This document shows positions 1 through 8,904 of a stretch of 12,708 nucleotides of DNA, piece after piece. The first letter of the stretch is position 1. Each line of letters opens with the position of its first letter. A program made the position numbers and the translations under genes. The stretch is from Methylococcaceae bacterium (lineage in GTDB: Bacteria > Pseudomonadota > Gammaproteobacteria > Methylococcales > Methylomonadaceae): the NCBI GenBank assembly GCA_030699345.1, contig JAUYMX010000125.1, positions 1 through 12,708 of the forward strand, given 5' to 3'. The notes beneath the pieces were generated by a model. That model saw only the letters and a program-made list of their open reading frames with translations, was not told the origin of the DNA and made no database searches.

Positions 1-16
1 AAAGTTCGGAAGTGAT

Positions 17-3000
17 ATGTCCTACTCTTTTACCGAAAAAAAGCGTATTCGAAATAACTTTGGGAAAGGTACTGAAGTACTTGAAGTTCCCTATCTTCTT
101 GCGACGCAGATCAATTCATATGCAAGTTTTTTACAAACTGGCGTATCTGTAAGCAAACGTGAAAATAGCGGTTTACATGCTGCATTTTCTAGTGTTTTTC
201 CAATTGAAAGTCATTCAGGTTATGCAATACTTGAATATGTAAGTTATAGATTGGGAGTTCCAGTATTTGATATCAGGGAATGCCAACAAAGAGGTGCAAC
301 ATATGCTGCTCCACTAAGAGTATTAGTGCGGTTAGTTATATATGACAAAGAAGCACCTGCTAACGCAAAAGTAGTTAAAGACATACGTGAACAAGAGGTC
401 TATATGGGGGAGTTGCCCTTGATGACCGAGAATGGAACGTTTGTTATAAATGGTACAGAGAGAGTTATTGTTTCTCAGTTGCATCGTTCTCCTGGAGTAT
501 TCTTTGATCATGATAAGGGGAAAACTCATTCATCAGGAAAGCTGTTGTTTAACGCAAGAGTTATTCCATATCGAGGCTCCTGGTTAGATTTTGAATTTGA
601 TCATAAAGATTGCGTCTATGTACGCATCGACAGACGTAGAAAAATTCCAGCGACAATATTATTGAGAGCTCTAGGCTTTAATAATGAAGAAATGATTAAA
701 ATTTTCTTCGATACCAACAAATTCGCATTGAGTGCAGATAAGTGCATTTTTCATATAATACCTGAAAGGATGCGAGGGGAAATTGCGGCATTTGACATAA
801 AGAATAATGGTCAAATTCTTGTTGAAGAAGGAAGGCGAATTACTGCGAAGCACATTCGCGAAATGAATAAAGCCGAGTTGAAGCAGGTTGAGGTCCCTAA
901 AGATTATTTAGTAGGCAAAATTCTTGGACACAATTTAATTGACCAAACCACAGGCGAAATAATTGCTAACGTTAACGATGAAATAACTAATGCTATTTTA
1001 GATAAATGCATTGAAAACAATGTATCAGAAATTGATACTTTATTTGTTAATGATTTAGATAGAGGGCCTTATGTTTCTAATGCGATGCGTATTGATACTA
1101 CAACCAATAGTCTCGAAGCGTTAGTTGAAATATATAGGATGATGCGTCCGGGAGAGCCGCCAACAAAAGAATCAGCTGAAAATTTATTTCAGAATCTGTT
1201 TTTCACAGATGAGCGGTATGATCTTTCTACGGTCGGAAGAATGAAGTTCAATAGACGCTTAGGTCGTCAAGAAATAATTGGCCTTGGTACTCTTACTAAG
1301 GAAGATATAATTGATGTTCTTAAAGAGCTTATCAATATTCGCAATGGAAACGGAAATGTTGATGATATTGATCATTTAGGTAATCGACGTGTTCGCTCTG
1401 TTGGTGAAATGATTGAAAACCAATTTAGAGTTGGGCTTGTTCGCGTTGAACGTGCAGTTAAAGAACGATTAACACTTGCTGATTCCGAAGGGTTAATGCC
1501 TCAGGAAATAATTAATGCGAAGCCAGTATCAGCAGCCGTAAAGGAATTTTTTGGTTCCAGTCAGTTGTCTCAATTCATGGATCAAAATAACCCGTTATCT
1601 CAAGTAACTCATAAGCGGCGTGTTTCCGCACTTGGTCCCGGTGGTTTAGCACGGGAAAGAGCCGGTTTTGAGGTGCGAGATGTTCATGCAACGCATTATG
1701 GGCGGGTATGTCCAATTGAGACCCCGGAAGGTCCAAACATCGGTTTAATAAATTCATTATCCGTTTATGCCAGAACTAATAACTATGGTTTCTTAGAAAC
1801 ACCTTATAGAAAGGTTATTGATGGCAAAGTCACAACGCATGTTGATTATCTATCAGCTATTGAAGAGGGTGAGTTTGTAATTGCGCAAGCTAGTGTTGCT
1901 GTTGATGATAATGGTAAATTGGTTGATGGGTTAGTATCCTGTCGGCATAAAGATGAGTTTACGTTGGCAATGTCGGATACGGTTCAGTATATGGATGTGT
2001 CTTCCAAGCAAATTGTATCTGTTGCAGCTTCGATCATTCCTTTTCTGGAGCATGATGATGCGAATAGGGCACTAATGGGCTCTAACATGCAACGGCAAGC
2101 GGTACCAACTTTAAAGGCCGAAAAGCCGTTGGTAGGTACTGGTATGGAGCGCACTGTTGCAAAGGATTCTGGAGTAACTGTAGTTGCTGCTCGTGGGGGG
2201 CGAATTGAGGCTGTTGATGCGGCAAGAATTGTTGTAAGAGTAAACGACACGGAAACAGAGACTGGTTCATCAGGGGTTGATATTTATAATTTAATTAAAT
2301 ATACACGATCAAATCAGAATACCTGCATTAATCAAAAGCCACTTGTTAAGCCTGGCGATATTGTTCAGGCTGGCGATATTATGGCGGATGGACCATCTAC
2401 CGATATGGGTGAATTGGCACTTGGTCAAAATATGTTGGTAGCATTCATGCCATGGAATGGATACAACTTCGAAGATTCAATTCTGGTATCAGAAAGAGTG
2501 GTAAAAGAAGATAGATTTACCACCATTCATATTGAAGAAAAAACCTGTGTAGCAAGAGATACAAAGCACAGTCCTGAGGAAATAACTGCAGATATTCCTA
2601 ATGTAAGTGAAGAGGCGTTATCTAAATTAGACGAATCAGGAATAGTTTATGTTGGCGCTGAAGTTAAAGGCGGGGATATTCTTGTCGGTAAAGTGACGCC
2701 AAAAGGTGAAACGCAACTTACGCCAGAAGAAAAATTGTTGCGCGCTATTTTTGGAGAAAAGGCCGCTGATGTGAAAGATACGTCTTTACGCGTTCCTGCA
2801 AATATTCAAGGTACAGTTATTGATGTTCAAGTGTTTACACGCGATGGTGTGAAAAAGGATAAGAGAGCCTTAGATATTGAGCAAGAGGAGATTAAGCGAT
2901 ATAGAAAAGATCTTGATGACCAATTGAAAATACTTGAAGGTGATATATTTGCACGTGTTGCAGAGCTGCTGGTAGGTAAAGTTGCTCAGTCAGGTCCTCT

Positions 3001-4093
3001 AGGCTTAAAGTCTGACGCTGAAATTACATACGAATATCTTCACGATTTAAAGCATTCAGATTGGTTGAAGATTACCATGAAGGATGAAGATATTAATCTT
3101 CAGCTTGAAACGGTAGTCGCTCAAATTGAGCAACAAAGAAAAGATTTTGATGAAAAATTTGAAATAAAACGCAAGAAAATTACCATGGGCGATGATTTGC
3201 CACCTGGGGTTTTGAAAATGGTCAAAGTCTATCTTGCTGTAAAAAGACGGATTCAACCGGGAGATAAAATGGCCGGTAGACATGGTAATAAAGGTGTTAT
3301 TTCCATGATAAGACCAATTGAAGATATGCCTTATACAGCTGATGGTAATCCAGTAGATATCGTATTGAACCCTTTAGGCGTGCCTTCACGAATGAATGTG
3401 GGCCAGGTTCTAGAAACCCATTTAGGATGGGCGGCAAAAGGCCTTGGTATTAAAATCGGTAAGATGTTGGAAGCCCGTTCAAAAGTTATAGAAATAAGAA
3501 AGTTTCTGGAAAAAGTCTATAACAACAGTGGACGAAAAGAAAAACTAGACGATTTTTCTGATTTAGAAATCCTTGAATTAGCCGCAAATTTAGTTGATGG
3601 CGTTCCGATGGCAACACCCGTATTTGATGGTGCAAGCGAAGAGGATATTAAAACAATGCTAAGGCTAGCTGATTTACCTGAACATGGTCAGGTGACACTT
3701 TATGATGGTTTGACAGGCGAACCATTTGAGCGAGAAGTGACTGTGGGCTATATGTACATGTTAAAGTTAAACCATTTGGTTGATGACAAAATGCATGCCA
3801 GGTCAACAGGGCCGTACAGTCTAGTAACGCAGCAACCATTAGGCGGTAAAGCTCAATTTGGTGGGCAGCGTTTTGGCGAGATGGAAGTCTGGGCTTTAGA
3901 AGCTTATGGCGCCGCTTATACATTGCAGGAAATGTTGACAGTAAAATCAGATGATGTAACAGGTAGAACAAGAATGTATAAAAACATTGTTGATGGTGAT
4001 CATAAAATGGAAGCTGGCATGCCGGAATCATTTAATGTTTTGATTAAAGAAATACGTTCGTTAGCTGTCAATATAGAATTGGAAAGAGAATAG
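17..4093 (+). CDS. rpoB: DNA-directed RNA polymerase subunit beta
   Basis: Encodes the beta subunit, which with beta' forms the catalytic cleft of RNA polymerase in the cytoplasm. The 1358-aa product is collinear with proteobacterial RpoB and close to the usual betaproteobacterial length. The rifampicin pocket is visible: QLSQFMDQNNP begins at residue 516, with D522, H532 and S537 equivalent to E. coli D516, H526 and S531, all in the sensitive form. ETPEGPNIGL starts at residue 568. The active-centre segment KMAGRHGNKG has K1084 and K1092, matching E. coli K1065 and K1073. Both proteobacterial lineage inserts are present (roughly residues 230-350 and 945-1055). The ATG start has GGAAG at 8-12 just upstream and gives the family N-terminus SYSFTEKKRIR. 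The stop is TAG. It is followed 73 nt later by rpoC, and rplL is expected just upstream of the window. Identification is certain from conserved motifs. Confidence 0.99.
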   Translation: MSYSFTEKKRIRNNFGKGTEVLEVPYLLATQINSYASFLQTGVSVSKRENSGLHAAFSSVFPIESHSGYAILEYVSYRLGVPVFDIRECQQRGATYAAPLRVLVRLVIYDKEAPANAKVVKDIREQEVYMGELPLMTENGTFVINGTERVIVSQLHRSPGVFFDHDKGKTHSSGKLLFNARVIPYRGSWLDFEFDHKDCVYVRIDRRRKIPATILLRALGFNNEEMIKIFFDTNKFALSADKCIFHIIPERMRGEIAAFDIKNNGQILVEEGRRITAKHIREMNKAELKQVEVPKDYLVGKILGHNLIDQTTGEIIANVNDEITNAILDKCIENNVSEIDTLFVNDLDRGPYVSNAMRIDTTTNSLEALVEIYRMMRPGEPPTKESAENLFQNLFFTDERYDLSTVGRMKFNRRLGRQEIIGLGTLTKEDIIDVLKELINIRNGNGNVDDIDHLGNRRVRSVGEMIENQFRVGLVRVERAVKERLTLADSEGLMPQEIINAKPVSAAVKEFFGSSQLSQFMDQNNPLSQVTHKRRVSALGPGGLARERAGFEVRDVHATHYGRVCPIETPEGPNIGLINSLSVYARTNNYGFLETPYRKVIDGKVTTHVDYLSAIEEGEFVIAQASVAVDDNGKLVDGLVSCRHKDEFTLAMSDTVQYMDVSSKQIVSVAASIIPFLEHDDANRALMGSNMQRQAVPTLKAEKPLVGTGMERTVAKDSGVTVVAARGGRIEAVDAARIVVRVNDTETETGSSGVDIYNLIKYTRSNQNTCINQKPLVKPGDIVQAGDIMADGPSTDMGELALGQNMLVAFMPWNGYNFEDSILVSERVVKEDRFTTIHIEEKTCVARDTKHSPEEITADIPNVSEEALSKLDESGIVYVGAEVKGGDILVGKVTPKGETQLTPEEKLLRAIFGEKAADVKDTSLRVPANIQGTVIDVQVFTRDGVKKDKRALDIEQEEIKRYRKDLDDQLKILEGDIFARVAELLVGKVAQSGPLGLKSDAEITYEYLHDLKHSDWLKITMKDEDINLQLETVVAQIEQQRKDFDEKFEIKRKKITMGDDLPPGVLKMVKVYLAVKRRIQPGDKMAGRHGNKGVISMIRPIEDMPYTADGNPVDIVLNPLGVPSRMNVGQVLETHLGWAAKGLGIKIGKMLEARSKVIEIRKFLEKVYNNSGRKEKLDDFSDLEILELAANLVDGVPMATPVFDGASEEDIKTMLRLADLPEHGQVTLYDGLTGEPFEREVTVGYMYMLKLNHLVDDKMHARSTGPYSLVTQQPLGGKAQFGGQRFGEMEVWALEAYGAAYTLQEMLTVKSDDVTGRTRMYKNIVDGDHKMEAGMPESFNVLIKEIRSLAVNIELERE

Positions 4094-4152
4094 TGTTCTT
4101 TTCTGAGATATTTAATAGATGGCTTATTCTGCAACGCTGTAGAACAAATAAT

Positions 4153-4159
4153 AAGAGGA
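4153..4159 (+). promoter_or_regulatory. Ribosome binding site of rpoC, fixes the TTG start
   Basis: AAGAGGA lies here, a good Shine-Dalgarno match. It is 7 nt from the TTG at 4167 but only 1 nt from the in-frame TTG at 4161. The spacing therefore favours 4167 as the rpoC start over the longer reading. Confidence 0.8.
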
Positions 4160-4166
4160 TTTGCTC

Positions 4167-7100
4167 TTGAAAGATTTAATGAATTTTTTAAAACGCCAAG
4201 GACGAGCTGAAGATTTCGACGGGATTCGTATTGGTCTTGCATCGCCAGATATGATTCGCTCGTGGTCTTATGGTGAAGTCAAAAAGCCTGAAACTATTAA
4301 TTACCGAACATTTAAACCGGAAAGAGACGGACTGTTTTGCGAAAAGATATTTGGTCCAGTCAGTGACTATGAATGCTTATGTGGAAAGTATAAGCGTCTA
4401 AAACATCGAGGCGTTATCTGTGAAAAATGTGGAGTTGAAGTTACTCTTTCTAAGGTTCGTCGTGAAAGAATGGGGCATATTGAGCTGGCCAGCCCTGTAG
4501 CACATATTTGGTTTTTGAAGTCACTACCTTCTCGAATTGCATTGTTATTGGATATGACATTGCGTGAAATAGAACGTGTTTTGTATTTTGAATCATTTGT
4601 AGTGCTCGATCCAGGAATGACACCTTTAGAAAAAGGTCAGTTATTGACTGATGACGAATATCTTGATGCGGTTGAACAGCATGGAGATGATTTTGTTGCA
4701 AAAATGGGTGCTGAGGCTATTTATGATTTATTGAGATCAATAGATTTAAAAGAGCAAGTCGAGATTTTACATCAAGAAATTATCACTACAAATTCAGAAA
4801 CGAAAATAAAGAAATTTTCAAAACGCATGAAAGTAATGGATGCGTTAATGAGCTCAAAAAATCGACCTGAATGGATGATTTTGAAGGTTTTGCCAGTTTT
4901 GCCACCAGAATTAAGACCGCTGGTGCCTCTTGATGGGGGAAGGTTTGCAACTTCTGATCTTAATGATTTGTATCGCCGCGTAATTAATCGAAATAACAGA
5001 TTGAATAGGCTATTGGATTTAAATGCGCCTGATATTATTGTTCGAAATGAAAAGCGCATGCTTCAAGAATCTGTTGATGCTTTGCTTGACAATGGGCGTA
5101 GAGGGAGGGCTATAACAGGGACAAATAGACGTCCTCTGAAGTCTTTAGCCGACATGATTAAAGGCAAGCAAGGACGTTTTAGGCAGAATCTACTCGGTAA
5201 ACGTGTCGACTATTCTGGACGATCAGTTATTGTTGTTGGCCCTACTTTAAGATTGCATCAATGCGGATTGCCTAAAAAAATGGCACTTGAATTATTCAAG
5301 CCATTTATTTTTAGCAAATTGCAATTCCGTGGATTAGCAACAACCATTAAAGCTGCAAAGAAAATGGTTGAAAGAGAAAGTTCAGAGGTATGGGATATTC
5401 TTGAAGAAGTTATTCGTGAGCATCCAATTCTTCTGAATCGTGCGCCAACATTACATCGATTAGGTATTCAAGCTTTTGAGCCCACCTTAATTGAGGGTAA
5501 GGCAATTCAATTGCATCCTTTAGTCTGTAGTGCTTTTAACGCTGATTTTGATGGCGATCAAATGGCGGTGCATATTCCATTATCTATTGAAGCGCAGCTT
5601 GAAGCGCGGACGTTAATGATGGCAACAAATAATATTTTGTCTCCTGCAAATGGTGAACCTGTTATTAATCCTTCGCAAGACGTGGTACTTGGATTGTATT
5701 ACATTAGTCGTGAAAAAATTAATGCAAAGGGTGATGGTTCTGTATTTGGGAGCGTTGGTGAAGTACATAAAGCAATACTCGCTAAAAGTGTTGAATTGCA
5801 ATCAAAAATCCAACTTCGTATCACTGAAAAGGTAGCTGGTGATAACGGTGAGTTAAATGATAAAACGCACAGAGTAGCGACAACTGTTGGTCGAGCTTTA
5901 ATTTGGGAGGTTGTTCCGGATAGAATGCCTTTTGAATTAGTTAATTGTGATATGACTAAGAAAAACATATCCAGATTAATTAATTATAGTTACCGCTATT
6001 TGGGAAACAAGGACACAGTTATTCTAGCTGATCAGCTGATGTATTTGGGATTTCGATATGCGACTATTTCGGGGGTATCTTTTGGGATTGAAGATATGGC
6101 AATTCCAGCCAAAAAAGCCGACATTATAAAAGCCGCTGACTCCGAAGTTAACGAAATACAGAGTCAGTATTCATCTGGATTGGTCACAGATGGTGAAAGG
6201 TATAACAAAGTAGTTGATATTTGGTCACATGCAAATGACCAGATAGCTAAGGTTATGATGGATGGGCTTGGCGAGGAAACGGTTATTGATGCAGATGGAA
6301 ACCCCGTTAAGCAGAAATCATTTAACTCAATATTTATGATGGCAGAATCAGGTGCAAGGGGCTCGGCTGCTCAGATACGGCAGCTGGCTGGAATGCGCGG
6401 ATTAATGGCTAAACCTGACGGATCTATTATTGAGACCCCAATTACCGCAAACTTTCGTGAAGGATTGGATGTATTGCAGTACTTCATTTCGACGCATGGA
6501 GCAAGAAAAGGTCTAGCAGATACAGCATTGAAGACGGCAAATTCTGGATATTTGACTCGTAGACTTGTTGATGTTGCCCAGGATTTAGTTATTAACGGTG
6601 CAGATTGCAATACTATAAATGGCTTAATAATGACACCCATTATTGAAGGTGGTGACGTAGTTGAACCACTATCTGAGCGTGTGCTAGGGCGCGTAGTTGC
6701 TAAGGATGTTCTGGACGCAGCTGGTGGGCTTGTTGTTTCTCGTGGAATATTGTTAGATGAACATTGGGTATCTGTACTTGAAAAAAATAGTGTTGATCAG
6801 GTTCTAGTTAGATCAATTATTACCTGTGAGAATCGCCATGGAGTATGCGCGGCCTGCTACGGACGAGATTTAGGGCGAGGGCATTTAGTTAATATTGGTG
6901 AAGCTGTTGGTGTGATCGCTGCCCAGTCGATTGGTGAGCCAGGCACTCAGTTAACGATGAGAACATTTCATATAGGCGGTGCAGCATCTAGAACTGCAGC
7001 TATAAGTAATGTACAAGTCAAGTCCGCTGGTTCAGTCCGTTTAAATAATTTGAAGTCTGTCGCTAACCGAGAAGGAAATCTGGTCGCAGTATCTCGCTCA

Positions 7101-8372
7101 GGTGAGGTTGGTGTTGTTGATGATTACGGTCGTGAAAGAGAGCGCTATAAAATACCTTATGGTGCAGTTATATCAGTTCAAGAAGCATCTAGGGTTGATG
7201 CCGGAGATATTATCGTAAATTGGGATCCCCATACGCATCCTGTTATTACGGAAGTGAATGGCATGGTTGAGTTTGTCGATTTTGTTGACGGCGTTACTGT
7301 TCAGAAGCAATCGGATGAGGTTACAGGGTTAAGTTCATTGGTGGTAACAGATCCTAAGCAGCGTGGTAGTGCTGGTAAAGAATTGAGGCCAATGGTGAAG
7401 CTCTTGGCTCTTGACGGTAAATCAATATTCCTGCCTGGTACCGAAATACCAGCTCAGTATTTTTTACCCGCCGGTGCAATTGTAGGCATTAGTGATGGTA
7501 ACCAAGTTGAAGTTGGGGATGTCTTGGCGCGTATACCGCAGGAGTCAAGCAAAACTAGGGATATTACTGGCGGTCTTCCGCGTGTAGCTGATTTATTTGA
7601 AGCTCGTAAAACAAAAGATCCTGCAATTTTAGCTGAAATTAGTGGAACTATTTCTTTTGGAAAAGAGACTAAAGGAAAGCAGAGGGTTGTAATAACTGAT
7701 TCCGCGGGAGAGCAAATTGAAACGCTTATACCTAAATGGCGACATATCACTGTGTTTGAGGGTGAGTATGTGGAAAAGGGTGAAACTATTGCCGAAGGTG
7801 AGTTGACGCCGCACGATATTCTAAGATTGCGTGGAATCGAAGAGTTGGCTAACTACCTAGTTAAGGAGATACAGGATGTGTATCGTTTACAAGGTGTTAA
7901 AATCAATGATAAACATATAGAGGCTATTATTCGCCAAATGCTAAGGAAAGTAGAAATTACTGCGCCTGGCGACACTGGTTATCTAAAAGGTGATCAAGTA
8001 GAGCGAGCTGCTTTAAGAGAGAATAATGACAAAGCGGAAAGGGAAGGTAAGATACCAGCAAGTTACGACTCTGTATTGTTAGGCATTACTAAAGCTTCGT
8101 TAGCAACTGAATCATTTATTTCAGCAGCTTCATTTCAAGAAACCACAAGGGTTCTTACGGATGCTGCTGTAAGAGGATTGAATGATAGTCTGCAAGGATT
8201 AAAGGAAAATGTAATAGTTGGAAGATTGATTCCAGCAGGTACAGGGCTGGCTTACCACGAAGGAAGAAAAGATCGCAATGCTACCAATGATTCTTCACAA
8301 GATGTTGATTCGTCTTCACATGTAGATGCCGAGGATGTTGAAGAGGCGTTAAAGCAAGCGCTTAATATATAA
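4167..8372 (+). CDS. rpoC: DNA-directed RNA polymerase subunit beta'
   Basis: Encodes the beta' subunit, which carries the catalytic magnesium site, bridge helix and trigger loop and partners with RpoB. I choose the TTG at 4167 (1401 aa) over the TTG at 4161. It has an ideally spaced ribosome binding site, gives the family N-terminus MKDLMNFLK, and puts conserved residues at E. coli numbering. Those are the first zinc site C70, C72, C85, C88 and the catalytic NADFDGDQ at 458-465 with D460, D462 and D464. The second zinc site is C814, C887, C894, C897. The trigger-loop region begins near QSIGEPGTQLTMRTFH (from residue 920). The large proteobacterial insert follows, before GGLPRVADLFEAR at 1135. 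The C-terminal tail (about 1366-1401) is acidic and serine-rich. No frameshift or missing catalytic residue is seen. The stop is TAA. It is probably co-transcribed with rpoB. Confidence 0.98.
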   Translation: MKDLMNFLKRQGRAEDFDGIRIGLASPDMIRSWSYGEVKKPETINYRTFKPERDGLFCEKIFGPVSDYECLCGKYKRLKHRGVICEKCGVEVTLSKVRRERMGHIELASPVAHIWFLKSLPSRIALLLDMTLREIERVLYFESFVVLDPGMTPLEKGQLLTDDEYLDAVEQHGDDFVAKMGAEAIYDLLRSIDLKEQVEILHQEIITTNSETKIKKFSKRMKVMDALMSSKNRPEWMILKVLPVLPPELRPLVPLDGGRFATSDLNDLYRRVINRNNRLNRLLDLNAPDIIVRNEKRMLQESVDALLDNGRRGRAITGTNRRPLKSLADMIKGKQGRFRQNLLGKRVDYSGRSVIVVGPTLRLHQCGLPKKMALELFKPFIFSKLQFRGLATTIKAAKKMVERESSEVWDILEEVIREHPILLNRAPTLHRLGIQAFEPTLIEGKAIQLHPLVCSAFNADFDGDQMAVHIPLSIEAQLEARTLMMATNNILSPANGEPVINPSQDVVLGLYYISREKINAKGDGSVFGSVGEVHKAILAKSVELQSKIQLRITEKVAGDNGELNDKTHRVATTVGRALIWEVVPDRMPFELVNCDMTKKNISRLINYSYRYLGNKDTVILADQLMYLGFRYATISGVSFGIEDMAIPAKKADIIKAADSEVNEIQSQYSSGLVTDGERYNKVVDIWSHANDQIAKVMMDGLGEETVIDADGNPVKQKSFNSIFMMAESGARGSAAQIRQLAGMRGLMAKPDGSIIETPITANFREGLDVLQYFISTHGARKGLADTALKTANSGYLTRRLVDVAQDLVINGADCNTINGLIMTPIIEGGDVVEPLSERVLGRVVAKDVLDAAGGLVVSRGILLDEHWVSVLEKNSVDQVLVRSIITCENRHGVCAACYGRDLGRGHLVNIGEAVGVIAAQSIGEPGTQLTMRTFHIGGAASRTAAISNVQVKSAGSVRLNNLKSVANREGNLVAVSRSGEVGVVDDYGRERERYKIPYGAVISVQEASRVDAGDIIVNWDPHTHPVITEVNGMVEFVDFVDGVTVQKQSDEVTGLSSLVVTDPKQRGSAGKELRPMVKLLALDGKSIFLPGTEIPAQYFLPAGAIVGISDGNQVEVGDVLARIPQESSKTRDITGGLPRVADLFEARKTKDPAILAEISGTISFGKETKGKQRVVITDSAGEQIETLIPKWRHITVFEGEYVEKGETIAEGELTPHDILRLRGIEELANYLVKEIQDVYRLQGVKINDKHIEAIIRQMLRKVEITAPGDTGYLKGDQVERAALRENNDKAEREGKIPASYDSVLLGITKASLATESFISAASFQETTRVLTDAAVRGLNDSLQGLKENVIVGRLIPAGTGLAYHEGRKDRNATNDSSQDVDSSSHVDAEDVEEALKQALNI

Positions 8373-8389
8373 TATGAAGTTGTTAATTA

Positions 8390-8418
8390 TTGGACTTGTT
8401 TTTATATGTAAGTATAAT
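8390..8418 (+). promoter_or_regulatory. Candidate sigma-70 promoter for the str operon
   Basis: A perfect TATAAT (-10) at 8413-8418 is preceded by TTGGAC (-35, three of six consensus bases) at 8390-8395 with an exact 17-bp spacer. Transcription would begin near 8425, giving a leader of about 85 nt before rpsL. Its placement in the only sizeable gap, directly before rpsL, fits the known habit of the str operon having its own promoter. The surrounding DNA is very AT-rich, so a chance -10 is possible. Confidence 0.55.
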
Positions 8419-8442
8419 TAATGAATTTACCAGGAAAATAAT

Positions 8443-8487
8443 TACAAATAAGTGTCGTTCGGTATTATTAGGTAATTTGTATTTTTT
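8443..8487 (+). other. Possible weak leader hairpin with T-tract
   Basis: TACAAAT at 8443-8449 is complementary to ATTTGTA at 8475-8481, which is followed directly by six T residues (8482-8487). The shape resembles an intrinsic terminator or attenuator in the rpsL leader. However, the stem has a single G-C pair and a 25-nt loop, so it would be unstable. It may be chance in AT-rich DNA. Confidence 0.2.
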
Positions 8488-8509
8488 AATAATTTGGAGT
8501 TAATTAAAT

Positions 8510-8884
8510 ATGACCACGATAAATCAGTTGGTCCGAAAACCGCGTTTGAAGAGAATTGAGAAAAGTAATGTGCCTGCCTTAGAGGCTTGTCCTCAGCGGC
8601 GCGGCGTATGTACCCGTGTATATACCACTACTCCTAAAAAGCCTAATTCTGCGCTTAGAAAAGTAGCACGGGTGCGTTTAACTAATGGCTCTGAAGTTAG
8701 TAGTTATATTGGCGGTGAAGGGCATAACTTGCAGGAGCATTCTGTTGTTCTTATTAGAGGTGGGCGTGTAAAGGATTTGCCAGGCGTTAGATACCATGTT
8801 GTTCGCGGAAGTTTGGATACCTCAGGGGTGGCAAATCGGAAGTGTGGTAGATCTAAATACGGTACTAAGAGACCTAAAAGTTAA
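8510..8884 (+). CDS. rpsL: 30S ribosomal protein S12
   Basis: Encodes S12, a 30S protein at the decoding centre that helps monitor codon-anticodon pairing. The 124-aa product has the usual length. Hallmark segments are NQLVRKPR near the N-terminus, CPQRRGVCTRVYTTTPKKPNS (residues 27-47, quoted with its full conserved core) and GRVKDLPGVRYH at 85-96. K43 and K88 correspond to E. coli K42 and K87, so the classic streptomycin-resistance positions are in the sensitive form. D89 is the conserved aspartate that is methylthiolated in many bacteria. The start has GGAG at 8496-8499, 10 nt upstream of ATG. It is the first gene of the str group, 20 nt ahead of rpsG. The residue after RKV is Ala rather than the Cys common in relatives, which looks harmless. 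Confidence 0.99.
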   Translation: MTTINQLVRKPRLKRIEKSNVPALEACPQRRGVCTRVYTTTPKKPNSALRKVARVRLTNGSEVSSYIGGEGHNLQEHSVVLIRGGRVKDLPGVRYHVVRGSLDTSGVANRKCGRSKYGTKRPKS

Positions 8885-8904
8885 TATTGTTTGGTGAAAA
8901 ATAA

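Larger units (their letters stand above)
8373..8509. other. AT-rich spacer between rpoC and rpsL
   Basis: This 137-bp stretch is the largest gap in the window and marks the boundary between the rpoBC genes and the str operon. It holds a candidate promoter (8390-8418), a weak hairpin with a T run (8443-8487) and the rpsL ribosome binding site GGAG at 8496-8499. No coding frame or tRNA-like structure is visible. There is no strong GC-rich terminator after rpoC, so read-through into rpsL is likely. Confidence 0.7.

Noticed and set aside
1552..1740. Possible rifampicin-resistance substitutions in RpoB
   Set aside because: Equivalents of D516, H526 and S531 are all wild type. The differences seen (Q529, V530, A for P in VHATHYGR) are at positions that vary naturally between bacteria.
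1984..2270. Two overlapping minus-strand frames within rpoB
   Set aside because: They occupy two frames opposite conserved beta-subunit sequence, neither resembles a known protein, and neither has a credible ribosome binding site.
3648..4031. 127-aa minus-strand open frame at the end of rpoB
   Set aside because: It overlaps the conserved C-terminal region of RpoB and has a composition typical of antisense reading, with no family motifs.
8370..8420. Short AT-rich palindromic strings after the rpoC stop, considered as a terminator
   Set aside because: No GC-containing stem followed by a T run is present here. The repeats are simple AT runs expected by chance in this composition.
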